A DNA stretch of 64,000 nucleotides from the NCBI GenBank assembly GCA_958370785.1, contig CATXKN010000002.1, positions 287,402 to 351,401 of the forward strand, read 5' to 3'. Source of the DNA: an uncultured Collinsella sp. Its GTDB lineage: Bacteria; Actinomycetota; Coriobacteriia; Coriobacteriales; Coriobacteriaceae. Below are positions 26,378 through 36,221 of the stretch, piece by piece. The position numbers and the translations under genes were made by a program. Every line of letters starts with the position of its first letter. The stretch's first letter is position 1. The notes below the pieces were generated by a model. That model saw only the letters and a list, made by a program, of their open reading frames with translations, did not search any database and was not told the DNA's origin.

Positions 26378-27127
26378 ATGGCAGGCTCTCGCACATATCG
26401 CACAAAGGTGCTCGTCCTCGACAAGACCAAGCTCAAGGAAACCGACCTGATTTTGACGATGCTCGACGAACGGGGGCGGCAGGTGCGTGCCGTGGCCAAG
26501 GGAGCACGTAAGCCTGGCGGTCGCCTCGCGGCCCGCTGCGAGCTCTTCTGCACCGTTGATATGCTGTTGGCGCACGGTCGCTCGCTCGATGTGGTTTCTC
26601 AGGCGGAGCTTATGGAGGCGCCGCTTGGTGCCGCTCCTGACTACGAGACGACCTGTGCCGCCAGCGCGATTGCCGAAGTTGCGCGCGTGTGCTCGTTCGA
26701 GGATGCCGAGGATCCATTTACCTTTGCCATCACGCAACGCGCGCTCACGCTTGTCGGCAGCGGGCTCGACTCGGCACATATGGACCTGCTTGCGGCGGCC
26801 TTTGTCTTTAAGCTGCTGTCGCACGTTGGTTACCGTCCCGATTTCTCGGCCTGCGTCTCGTGCGGTGATCCCATGCTGTCGTATTTTTCGCCTCAGGCTG
26901 GCGGCCTCATGTGCGGCTCATGCGCGTCGAGCGTTCCGGGCGCCGAGTTGGTCTCAACCGGCGAGGTTGCATGGCTTCGCGCCCTCATGTCTATGACGTT
27001 CGATGAGCTCATGGCCGAGCGAATCGATCCGCATACGGCCGCGTTTTTGCTGGGGCTTTCGCATGTTTGGGCCGCCACGCACACCGACCAGCGGCTCCGT
27101 GCGATGGAATTCATGTTGGGTCGGTGA
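26378..27127 (+). CDS. recO: DNA repair protein RecO
   Basis: Recombination mediator that loads RecA at gaps together with RecR. 249 residues: N-terminal OB fold (YRTKVLVLDKTKLKETDLILTM split over its strands), a helical domain and a zinc region CVSCG...CGSC of four cysteines at about 168-190. Era-recO adjacency is typical. Start ATG 26378, 12 bases after the era stop, with a weak ribosome site. Confidence 0.92.
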   Translation: MAGSRTYRTKVLVLDKTKLKETDLILTMLDERGRQVRAVAKGARKPGGRLAARCELFCTVDMLLAHGRSLDVVSQAELMEAPLGAAPDYETTCAASAIAEVARVCSFEDAEDPFTFAITQRALTLVGSGLDSAHMDLLAAAFVFKLLSHVGYRPDFSACVSCGDPMLSYFSPQAGGLMCGSCASSVPGAELVSTGEVAWLRALMSMTFDELMAERIDPHTAAFLLGLSHVWAATHTDQRLRAMEFMLGR

Positions 27128-27151
27128 TGATGCGCAGGCGCGCGCCGCTTG

Positions 27152-27160
27152 TGGTAACAT
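27152..27160 (+). promoter_or_regulatory. extended -10 promoter of rpsO
   Basis: TGGTAACAT, an extended -10, about 105 bases before rpsO. The 100-base leader is long enough for S15 autoregulation, as known in other bacteria, but no specific fold is claimed. Confidence 0.4.
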
Positions 27161-27265
27161 ACCGACCTGTTGGTACCTCGACCTTGGATGTTCGCTCCAC
27201 CGGCGGCTTCCCAGTCAGAGGCGAATAGAGTCGTCCACGGGCGACGCGAAACGAAAGGTGAAACA

Positions 27266-27544
27266 ATGACTGTTTCCAAAGAGCGCAAGGCGGAGCTGAC
27301 CGCCCAGTTCGGTAACTCCCCGGTCGATACCGGTAACCCCAAGGTTCAGGTCGCCATCCTGTCCGAGCGCATCAAGGAGCTGACCGAGCACATGAAGTCC
27401 CACCAGAAGGACTTCCACACCCGTCGTGGCCTGCTTATGCTCGTTGGCCGTCGTCGTCGTCTTCTCTCCTACATCAAGAAGAACGACATCGTCGAGTACC
27501 GTGAGCTCATCAAGGCTCTGGGCATCCGCGACAACATCCAGTAA
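27266..27544 (+). CDS. rpsO: 30S ribosomal protein S15
   Basis: Primary 16S rRNA binding protein of the central domain. 92 residues. The conserved S15 segments DTGNPKVQVA, HMKSHQKDFHTRRGL and RRRLLSYIK are all present. ATG 27266 follows AAAGGTG; longer in-frame reading from 27170 is not S15-like. Upstream of pnp, the widespread rpsO-pnp pair, with a terminator between them. Confidence 0.96.
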   Translation: MTVSKERKAELTAQFGNSPVDTGNPKVQVAILSERIKELTEHMKSHQKDFHTRRGLLMLVGRRRRLLSYIKKNDIVEYRELIKALGIRDNIQ

Positions 27545-27562
27545 GGATTTGTACATGCTAAG

Positions 27563-27591
27563 AGCGTCCTGCGCAGCGGGGCGCTTTTTTT
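27563..27591 (+). terminator. rho-independent terminator after rpsO
   Basis: AGCGTCCTGC (27563-27572) pairs with GCGGGGCGCT (27576-27585) including two G-U pairs, a 3-base loop, then seven T. It lies between rpsO and pnp and could limit readthrough into pnp. Confidence 0.88.
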
Positions 27592-27694
27592 GTGTAAGGG
27601 CGTGAACAATCACGCTCTGAAGCGTGGCGGGGGCAGGGGGCCCGCGTCACATGAGAAGCCCGCAGGCAAGGGGCCTGTTGGGTAAAGGAGAACA

Positions 27695-29941
<2,247 letters not shown>

Positions 29942-29964
29942 CAGCTAGTCATAAGCAGTTCAAC

Positions 29965-29996
29965 AAGGGCGACTCCGGACAGGGGCCGCCCTTTTG
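29965..29996 (+). terminator. terminator of pnp
   Basis: AAGGGCG (29965-29971) pairs with CGCCCTT (29987-29993), with an inner CTCC/GGGG stem and TTTTG after it. Its 3' arm is also the first part of the 40-base inverted repeat that begins at 29988. Confidence 0.8.
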
Positions 29997-30135
29997 CTAT
30001 TCCCGGCGGGGGCCGCGGGTAAAGTTTCCTGCTCTACAGTCCTGCTCGCGCGGAGAGCACATTAAGTGCTCTCCGGCTCGTGCGGAACTCGCGATAAACT
30101 TTACCCGCGGCCCCCGCCGGGAATAGCAAAAGGGC
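29988..30135. repeat. structured repeat family A, copy 1
   Basis: A perfect 40-base inverted repeat (29988-30027 with 30096-30135) encloses 68 bases. These contain a second perfect hairpin, CGGAGAGCAC-ATTAA-GTGCTCTCCG (30051-30075). Read on the minus strand, the enclosed core matches copy 2 at 34235-34347 along most of its length. The inner stems differ by paired changes (GGAGAGCAC/GTGCTCTCC against GGAAAGCAC/GTGCTTTCC). The outer arms differ in sequence between copies but stay self-complementary. It could be a mobile palindromic element or an RNA. Confidence 0.85.
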
Positions 30136-30200
30136 TGGTTAGTACGGGTTGCGATTGTGTTAGACAGTCTATTCGGTCATCAGATATCAACTTGATTAAA

Positions 30201-30229
30201 GGCTCTGTTAGACCACTATTGACATATAG
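30201..30229 (+). repeat. left terminal inverted repeat of the transposon
   Basis: Begins GGCTCTGTTAGACCA and ends TGACATATAG. It contains TTGACA at 30219-30224, which may serve as the -35 of the transposase promoter. Confidence 0.85.
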
Positions 30230-30236
30230 GTGATAC

Positions 30237-30269
30237 TACCGTGGTATTAAGAAACAAGTAACCACGGTA
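30237..30269. promoter_or_regulatory. inverted operator pair over the transposase promoter
   Basis: TACCGTGGT (30237-30245) and its exact complement ACCACGGTA (30261-30269), 15 bases apart, lie between the TTGACA in the left end and the transposase ATG. The left half overlaps a possible extended -10 (TGGTATTAA). The same ACCGTGGTAT recurs at 31354-31363. Probably a repressor site. Confidence 0.55.
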
Positions 30270-30280
30270 TTGGATTAGGC

Positions 30281-31336
30281 ATGAACGCCGAGGATCTGGA
30301 CACCACCCTCAAGAAGAATATGGCAAAACTCAGCAAGTTCGAGCGTCGCTGTGCAATCGAGACGGTGCGCGACATCATCCGTTCCGCCATGTACGACGAT
30401 GCGGCGGGAAGCGGCTACGAGATAGAGCGTTGCCCCCGTTGCGGCTCGCTCGCTATCGTCAAGAAGGGCTAGTCCAGGAACGGTGAACAGCGCTACCTCT
30501 GCCGCGACTACGGCAGGACGTTCTCTTGCTCCACCGACCGGACCCTCGGCGCGAGCAGACTGCTACGCAAGGCCTGGATGGCCTATGATGAGCGCTTCGT
30601 CCTCGTGTCCCCGCTCCGTGAGTGTACTGATTGCTGCGGCGTCTGCCTCTGGATCGCGCACGCCATGCGCTACAGGCTCATCGAGTGCCTGAAGGAATAT
30701 GCGCCCGAGTTCCACGTCGGGCAGGGGCAGGCCTGCGAGTCCGATGAGACATACTTCATCGAGTCCTTCAAGGGCTACCATTCCAAGGGCTCCTTCACCC
30801 TGCCGAAAAAGGCACGCCATCGTGGCGAGCAGTTTCACAAGCGCGGCCTCTCCCGCGAGCAGATTTGCGCAATAATGTGCATCGGCGATGCGAACGCCAC
30901 CTTCTTCGACGTCTCGGGGCGAAGTGTGGTCTCACGCAATCGCGCGGAGGAAGCCCTTCGCGGCCGTATCGGCGTAGGCGCGGTCGGCGCCACGGTCAAG
31001 GCAACCGCATGCATCGACCTGCAGCACGACCTGAATGTTGCCTTGCATAAGTCTTATGATTCCACTGACCGCTCGGAGGACACTATCAGCCGCATCAACA
31101 CCCTCCATTCGCTCCTCGATTCGTACACGGCACGCTTCAAGGGCGAATTCACCAAGCACATCGGCGCCTGCCTCGACTGGTTCCGCTGGCGCCACACTTT
31201 CATGGCGATCGACTTCCGCACGGCGGAGTACACGGTCGCCCGTCAGCTCGTCAACGGCACCCGCGCGACCCGCATCCGCGACATGTTCAACGTCCTTCCG
31301 CCATATATGGACTACTGGGTCTTGTGGACGGCATAG
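30281..31336 (+). pseudogene. IS1595-type transposase, interrupted by an in-frame TAG
   Basis: From ATG 30281 one frame runs to TAG 31334-31336, broken by a single amber codon at 30470-30472. The N-terminal part has a zinc-ribbon start, CPRCG. After the stop the same frame continues with GEQRYLCRDYGRTFS, in which the family's last zinc cysteine (CxxC) is a Tyr. The catalytic part follows: SDETYFIESFKGYHSKG with KARHRG and RGLSREQIC, and a C-terminal region like IS1595/ISXO2 transposases. Two independent lesions suggest decay. Readthrough or restart at ATG 30578 would give a protein without the ribbon. Confidence 0.85.
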
Positions 31337-31353
31337 TCCGCTAAAATGGTCGC

Positions 31354-31363
31354 ACCGTGGTAT
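31354..31363 (+). promoter_or_regulatory. third copy of the ACCGTGGTAT site, before the antitoxin-like gene
   Basis: Ten bases identical to the left half of the operator at 30238-30247. It lies 21 bases before the ATG at 31385 and just after a TAAAAT that could be its -10. The position suits autorepression by the downstream ribbon-helix-helix protein. Confidence 0.5.
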
Positions 31364-31384
31364 ACACGAGAGATAGGAACCGCC

Positions 31385-31573
31385 ATGCCGTCGAACATAC
31401 CCGCAACCACCAATAGGATTGAGCCGGAGGTGAAGAGGGAGGCTTCCGCCATCCTCGATGAACTCAGCCTTTCCATGTCCACTGCGGTGAACACGTTCCT
31501 CCGTGCGGTGATCCGCGAGGGTGGCATGCCGTTCGAGATGAAGGTCGGTAAAAGCAGGAGCGACAATCAATAA
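31385..31573 (+). CDS. RelB/DinJ-family antitoxin-like protein without an adjacent toxin
   Basis: 62 residues. The ribbon segment TNRIEPEVKREASAILDEL, then SMSTAVNTFLRAVIREGG and PFEM, is the classic RelB/DinJ pattern: an N-terminal ribbon-helix-helix DNA-binding fold, then a short toxin-binding tail. ATG 31385 follows AGATAGGA. No RelE/YafQ-type toxin lies next to it; the next gene is the restriction-modification gene, whose ATG overlaps this stop (TAATG). It could act as a transcription repressor of the transposon, or be the remnant of a toxin-antitoxin pair. Confidence 0.8.
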   Translation: MPSNIPATTNRIEPEVKREASAILDELSLSMSTAVNTFLRAVIREGGMPFEMKVGKSRSDNQ

Positions 31574-34068
31574 TGGCTTATGAATCCAATAGCTTTGCAG
31601 AGCATCACTTAACTCGTTTGCCCGTCCTCTCCAAACTCCTTGAGCTGGGATGGGAACGCGACCAAATCCAATGCCCGGGCCCCGATTCAAATGACAAGGA
31701 ATGGAGGGTTCCGAAAAATCCGTCATCAGCCGCAAGACGCGAATCGAACGCGAGCTTCGATGGCTTTCCAGTCGATATTGCAATATTCGACAGTGCATCC
31801 CACAAAGGTGACTGGAGACATGCGAAGATCATTATCGAGTGCAAGACAGCGGGAGACTCAACAGGTTTAAGCGAGCTTGAAACATATATGGGACTTGAGC
31901 CACAAGTCCGATTGGGCGTACTTACCGATGGCACGTCCTTTACAAAGGTGTATAAGCTGCCGTCTGGAAACTACAGCGTCGTAGAGTCAGCAGAACTCCC
32001 AGCTCCAAATGAAAACCTCATCTTAAAAGAGAACGTTTGCTACTCCGATCTAAAGGTTCCGGAAAGCGACTTGCTAAAGAGCCTTTTTGCATCTTTGCTT
32101 GACCTGGTCGTCTCGGAAGACAGTAAATCTACGAGACCGGAAGCGCGGCTGAATCAAATTTGTAATTTAATCCTTGTCAAGCTTCAGTCTGATCTTGATG
32201 CAAGGGCGATCAAAGCAAAATCTGTTGATTTCCAAATCGAAGAAACTCCCATTGCCAGTCAAGCCGGTATAAATCGGCTTTTCAAACGATACAAAAGCGA
32301 CAGGCGCGATTTATTCAGCGATGATGAACCCGACCAAATCCTATTCGATTCCACGACGATCCATGCTGCTGTTGCTGAACTTCAGCGATTTGATCTTGTT
32401 GACGTAAGCCCGGAAGCACTTTCGTTAGCCTTCCAGGTCTTTCGGAATGCAAACTTAAAAGTCGGCGATGGACAATACTTTACGCCAGCAAGGGTGGTTT
32501 CCGCCGCGACGAAAATGATGTGCATTGAGCCGACTGACAAGGTGATTGATATCGCATGCGGAACGGGAGGGTTCCTCAGCCAAGCCTTCCTTACTATTTT
32601 GGATAAAATACCCGAGGCCGATGCCGTCAGATGGGCCAATGCGAAACTCTACGGCATTGACCGTGATGATATTAACGTAAAACTCGCACGTGCGCTGATG
32701 GTTGGAGTCGGAGACGGGTCTACGCACGTCAAGCTTGGCGATTCGATCAGAAAGGCAAAATGGGTCGATTATGGCCATGGGCTCGCAGATTCCCTTCAAG
32801 ACGATAGTTACGATGTCGTTTTGACGAATCCTCCGTTTGGAAAGAACTTAAAGCTAAGCGCCACCGACGCTGGGTATGACAATCTAACCATCTGCAAGCA
32901 CTCGAAAAACGGGAAGCCTTCGGACAGCTACTGTTCCACGGAGTTGGGAATCGCTTTTGTTGAGAGAGCATGGAGGCTACTCCACAAAGGGGGTCGTCTC
33001 GGCATTGTCCTCCCAGAGACATATTTCTTCTCAGCGAGCTACAAGTGGTTCAGGGATTGGCTAGATGTGCATTTCACATTGAAGGGCGTGCTGAACATTC
33101 CCATGGAAGCCTTTCAGGGTTTCTGTCGAGCAAAGACTAATTTCTATGTGTTTGAAAAGCCTGAAGAAGGCGCCTGCGATAATTCTGATGCGACTCCGTG
33201 GTTTATCGGAAACTATACGTGGGTCTCAAATGCCCCGACAATCGGAATCAACAAAGATGGCAGAACATTGTACGTTGTAAGTAGGGCCGAGAATAGAAGA
33301 ACTAGTGCTATTGACGATAAGGCTATCGAGGATGTGATTTCCCTGATTGATGGCGATGGCGAAACAGATACCGCATCCTTCTACCCAACTAAGCCGCTTT
33401 CCGAAAGTCTTCTAGGTGTGCCCCAATATTGCGACAGAAGATCAACCATTGCAGTGGAAAAATGGATTTCTAAAAATCTGAAAGGCTTCTGGCCGGTCTC
33501 ATTAGGAGAGCTTGTTGATAAGGGCATCATAAAATCAAGAGGTGGACACGGAAGCCCCTCTCAAGACTTCAGAATAGGAGACGTTCCATACATCAAGGTT
33601 TCTGACCTGCGTAATCGGCAAGTCAATATCAATAGCACCAATATGGTGACATTAGAAACTGCAAAAAAATTCTGGAAAAGCTCGGTAAGCGGAATCAACC
33701 CATGGGACGTTATAACTCCAGCGAGAGCTTCAAAGAATATTGGTGAGCCAGTAATGGTTCTGCCGGGGCAAGAGAAGGCGGTCTACACAAAGGAAGTTCT
33801 GATTCTCAGAGCCGCTGAGTCGGCGCCAATAGACAACTTCTACATTGCTTGGGCTCTTATGCTACCTTCCGTTCAGGCGCAATGGAGTCGTGTCGTTCTG
33901 ATGCAGACGAATAGAGAAGATCTAGGCGATAGGTGGAGGGAGGTTCTTGTTCCCTTTTCAGATGATGTTGCAGCTACTAAAAAAGTATCAAAGGATGTAA
34001 AAAACTACTATTTAGGTCTTTCGATGCTTAACGATTCCCTCGCCTCAAGCCTTTCTAAATGGGGTTAA
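31573..34068 (+). CDS. single-chain restriction-modification protein (nuclease, N6-adenine methylase, specificity domain)
   Basis: 831 residues. The N-terminal part looks like a PD-(D/E)xK nuclease of the HsdR type, with VDIA (Asp68) and IIECK (Glu89, Lys91). The centre is an HsdM-type N6-adenine methylase: QYFTP at 301-305, SAM motif DIACGTGG at 326-333 and catalytic NPPFG at 419-423. From about 660 there is one HsdS-like target-recognition region (PYIKVSDLR, then WDVITPARAS). The layout is that of type IIG or fused type I enzymes. No separate HsdR, HsdM or HsdS is nearby. More AT-rich than its surroundings, it is the cargo of the transposon. The recognition sequence cannot be predicted here. 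Confidence 0.87.
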   Translation: MAYESNSFAEHHLTRLPVLSKLLELGWERDQIQCPGPDSNDKEWRVPKNPSSAARRESNASFDGFPVDIAIFDSASHKGDWRHAKIIIECKTAGDSTGLSELETYMGLEPQVRLGVLTDGTSFTKVYKLPSGNYSVVESAELPAPNENLILKENVCYSDLKVPESDLLKSLFASLLDLVVSEDSKSTRPEARLNQICNLILVKLQSDLDARAIKAKSVDFQIEETPIASQAGINRLFKRYKSDRRDLFSDDEPDQILFDSTTIHAAVAELQRFDLVDVSPEALSLAFQVFRNANLKVGDGQYFTPARVVSAATKMMCIEPTDKVIDIACGTGGFLSQAFLTILDKIPEADAVRWANAKLYGIDRDDINVKLARALMVGVGDGSTHVKLGDSIRKAKWVDYGHGLADSLQDDSYDVVLTNPPFGKNLKLSATDAGYDNLTICKHSKNGKPSDSYCSTELGIAFVERAWRLLHKGGRLGIVLPETYFFSASYKWFRDWLDVHFTLKGVLNIPMEAFQGFCRAKTNFYVFEKPEEGACDNSDATPWFIGNYTWVSNAPTIGINKDGRTLYVVSRAENRRTSAIDDKAIEDVISLIDGDGETDTASFYPTKPLSESLLGVPQYCDRRSTIAVEKWISKNLKGFWPVSLGELVDKGIIKSRGGHGSPSQDFRIGDVPYIKVSDLRNRQVNINSTNMVTLETAKKFWKSSVSGINPWDVITPARASKNIGEPVMVLPGQEKAVYTKEVLILRAAESAPIDNFYIAWALMLPSVQAQWSRVVLMQTNREDLGDRWREVLVPFSDDVAATKKVSKDVKNYYLGLSMLNDSLASSLSKWG

Positions 34069-34081
34069 ATAAAATAAGTTT

Positions 34082-34112
34082 AAGGGTCCCAGTTTAAATG
34101 GGACCCTTTTTT
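34082..34112 (+). terminator. terminator after the restriction-modification gene
   Basis: AAGGGTCCC (34082-34090) and GGGACCCTT (34100-34108) with a 9-base loop and a T run. It lies inside the transposon and closes the cargo operon. Confidence 0.9.
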
Positions 34113-34121
34113 ATCAAAGCT

Positions 34122-34150
34122 CTTTATGTCATTTCTGGTCTAACAGGGCC
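34122..34150 (-). repeat. right terminal inverted repeat of the transposon
   Basis: On the minus strand it begins GGCCCTGTTAGACCA and ends TGACATAAAG, matching the left end at 24 of 29 positions. Confidence 0.85.
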
Positions 34151-34234
34151 TTATTGAAAGCCGCGTATTGGTATTTCCCATGATAAAACCGACCTAAATA
34201 AACCTGTCCCTTATTGGCAGGTCTGGGGTCATCG

Positions 34235-34347
34235 GGGGCCGGGGCGGGTTAAGTTTGTCGCGAGTTCCGCACGCAAAGGAAAGCACTTAATGTGCTTTCC
34301 GTCTTGCGCAGGACTGTAGAGCAGGAAACTTAGCCCGTGCCGGGCCC
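34235..34347. repeat. structured repeat family A, copy 2
   Basis: The outer arms 34235-34256 and 34326-34347 pair at 20 of 22 positions, two of them G-U. The inner hairpin is GGAAAGCAC-TTAAT-GTGCTTTCC (34278-34300). The stretches GCGAGTTCCGCACG and GCAGGACTGTAGAGCAGGAA are shared with the reverse complement of copy 1. Confidence 0.8.
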
Positions 34348-34549
34348 GCTGAGACCAGACCGGCGGGATAGACGGGTTCAGATGGGGCTTTGATGCATGG
34401 GTGGTCTGTTGTTGTGCAAATGGGTATCATACTGTGGTTACTGCATCGACTCAGTGATGCGTGTTTGTACGTTCCCGACGGTCGGTTTGCCAGAAGCGCC
34501 CCGTCGGTTGTTCCAGACCCGTTTCGAAGAAAGGAAACAACACTCACCT

Positions 34550-36220
34550 ATGGCAGCTAAAAAATCATCTCCCTTGAAGATCATCCCGCTCGGCGGCCTA
34601 GATGGCATCGGCAAGAACATGACGGTCTTCGAGTGCGGCGACGACATGGTGCTCGTCGACGCTGGCCTCATGTTCCCCGACGATTCGCAGCCCGGTATTG
34701 ATCTGGTGCTTCCGGATTACACCTACGTTCTGGAGAACGAGGAAAAGCTCCGCGGCATCATCGTCACTCACGGCCACGAGGACCACACCGGTTCGCTTCC
34801 GTATCTGCTGCAGGACCTCAACAACAAGGTGCCCATCTTCTCGAGCAAGCTGACGCTCGGGTTTATCGAGGGCAAGCTCTCCGAGTTCCGCATTCGTGCA
34901 CCTAAGTTCCGTGAGGTCAAGGGCGGCAGCCACGTCAATCTGGGTGGCATCTCGCTCGATTTCTTCTCGATGACGCACTCCATCCCGGGCGCTCTAGGCG
35001 TGTTCATCCGCACCAACCAGGGCACCGTTATGCACACCGGCGACTTTAAGCTCGACCAGACGCCCATCGACGGCGTCACGCCCGACTATGCCGCTATCAG
35101 CCGCTTTGCCAAGCAGGGCATCGACCTGCTGCTGTCCGACTCCACCAATGCCACGGTCCCCGGCTTTACCAAGTCCGAGGCCGAGGTTGGCCCCAATCTG
35201 CTGCACGCCATCAAGAATGCTCCGGGCCGCGTGTTCGTCGCGTCGTTCTCGAGCCACATCCATCGTCTGCAGCAGATCTGCGACGCCGCTCGCAAGTGCG
35301 GCCGCAAGGTTGTCGTGACCGGTCGTTCCATGCTCACCAACACCCGCGTGGCGCGCGAGCTGGGCTACCTCAACATCGATGATGCCGATATCATCGATGC
35401 CTTCGATATTGACAACCTGCCCGACGACAAGATCGTCGTCATGTGCACCGGTTCGCAGGGCGAGCCTCTGTCGGCCCTTTCGCGCATGGCCAACGGCGAG
35501 CACAAGACGCTCTCCATCCACGAGGGCGATACCGTCATCCTCTCGGCAACGCCGGTCCCCGGTAACGAGAAGGCCGTTCAGCAGGTCGTCAACAGCCTCG
35601 CCAAGCTTGGCTGCGACGTGTGGGATAAGAACCGCGCCCTCGTTCACGTCTCGGGTCACGGTAGCCAGGAGGAGCTCAAGCTCCTGATGGCCATGGCCAA
35701 GCCCACCTACTTTATGCCGGTCCACGGCGAGGCCGTGCATCTGCGCGCCCATGCTCAACTTGCACGCAAGATGGGCCTCAAGGAAGATCATATCTTTATC
35801 CTTGACAACGGCGATACGCTCGAGATGCGTGGTGGTATCGTCAAGCGCGGTACGCCCGTCGAGTCTGGCGTCGTCTACGTTGACGGACTGCGTATCGGCG
35901 ATACCGACCCCATCGTCCTGCGCGATCGTCAGAAGCTTGCCAACGACGGCATGGTCACGGCCGTCGCCATCGTTTCGCTCAAGCACAAGAAGATCGAGGC
36001 CATCGAGTTCTCTGGCCGTGGCGTCTCCTTTGCCATCGACGACCAGTTCTCCGAGGACGCCTCGGCGTCCATCATGAAGACGATCGAGAAGGGCAAGTTC
36101 AGCTTTACGAGCAGCGGTTCCGATGCCATTCGCAAGGCCGTGCGCGACTCGCTCTCTAACTTTATCTGGAGCCGTACGCGTACTCGTCCGATGATCATCC
36201 CGGTCGTCATGGAGGTTTAG
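34550..36220 (+). CDS. rnj: ribonuclease J
   Basis: 5'-3' exo- and endoribonuclease of the metallo-beta-lactamase family, for mRNA decay and rRNA maturation. 556 residues. Metal motif HGHEDHTGSLP, MHTGDFKLD, the beta-CASP segment TGSQGEPLSAL and the VHGEAVHL motif, then the C-terminal domain. ATG 34550 gives the usual basic N-terminus; a longer reading from 34397 is not family-like. The next gene, ftsK, follows immediately, an order common in Gram-positives. Confidence 0.95.
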   Translation: MAAKKSSPLKIIPLGGLDGIGKNMTVFECGDDMVLVDAGLMFPDDSQPGIDLVLPDYTYVLENEEKLRGIIVTHGHEDHTGSLPYLLQDLNNKVPIFSSKLTLGFIEGKLSEFRIRAPKFREVKGGSHVNLGGISLDFFSMTHSIPGALGVFIRTNQGTVMHTGDFKLDQTPIDGVTPDYAAISRFAKQGIDLLLSDSTNATVPGFTKSEAEVGPNLLHAIKNAPGRVFVASFSSHIHRLQQICDAARKCGRKVVVTGRSMLTNTRVARELGYLNIDDADIIDAFDIDNLPDDKIVVMCTGSQGEPLSALSRMANGEHKTLSIHEGDTVILSATPVPGNEKAVQQVVNSLAKLGCDVWDKNRALVHVSGHGSQEELKLLMAMAKPTYFMPVHGEAVHLRAHAQLARKMGLKEDHIFILDNGDTLEMRGGIVKRGTPVESGVVYVDGLRIGDTDPIVLRDRQKLANDGMVTAVAIVSLKHKKIEAIEFSGRGVSFAIDDQFSEDASASIMKTIEKGKFSFTSSGSDAIRKAVRDSLSNFIWSRTRTRPMIIPVVMEV

Positions 36221-36221
36221 T

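Larger units (their letters stand above)
29942..30280. other. intergenic region: pnp terminator, repeat A1 and left end of the transposon
   Basis: Contains the pnp terminator, repeat copy A1, 65 bases of unremarkable sequence, then the left inverted repeat of the mobile element at 30201 and the transposase promoter region. No gene is supported in it. Confidence 0.7.
30201..34150. mobile_element. IS1595-type transposon carrying a restriction-modification cargo
   Basis: Ends are 29-bp imperfect inverted repeats, 30201-30229 and 34122-34150, identical at 24 of 29 positions (both start GGC-n-CTGTTAGACCA). The flanking 8-mers, TGATTAAA and TTATTGAA, agree at 6 of 8 positions, possibly a decayed target duplication; the family makes 8-bp duplications. 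The contents are an interrupted transposase gene, an orphan RelB/DinJ-like gene and a single-chain restriction-modification gene. The restriction-modification gene is visibly richer in AT than the host genes on both sides. With a broken transposase it is probably immobile unless helped in trans. Confidence 0.85.
34069..34549. other. region between the cargo gene and rnj
   Basis: Holds the cargo terminator, the right transposon end, 84 bases of plain sequence, repeat copy A2 and about 200 bases of rnj leader. No gene is supported and no clear rnj promoter was chosen. Confidence 0.6.

Noticed and set aside
30578..31336. A separate intact transposase gene starting at ATG 30578
   Set aside because: The same frame upstream encodes the family's N-terminal zinc ribbon up to the amber codon, so this is the 3' part of one broken gene.
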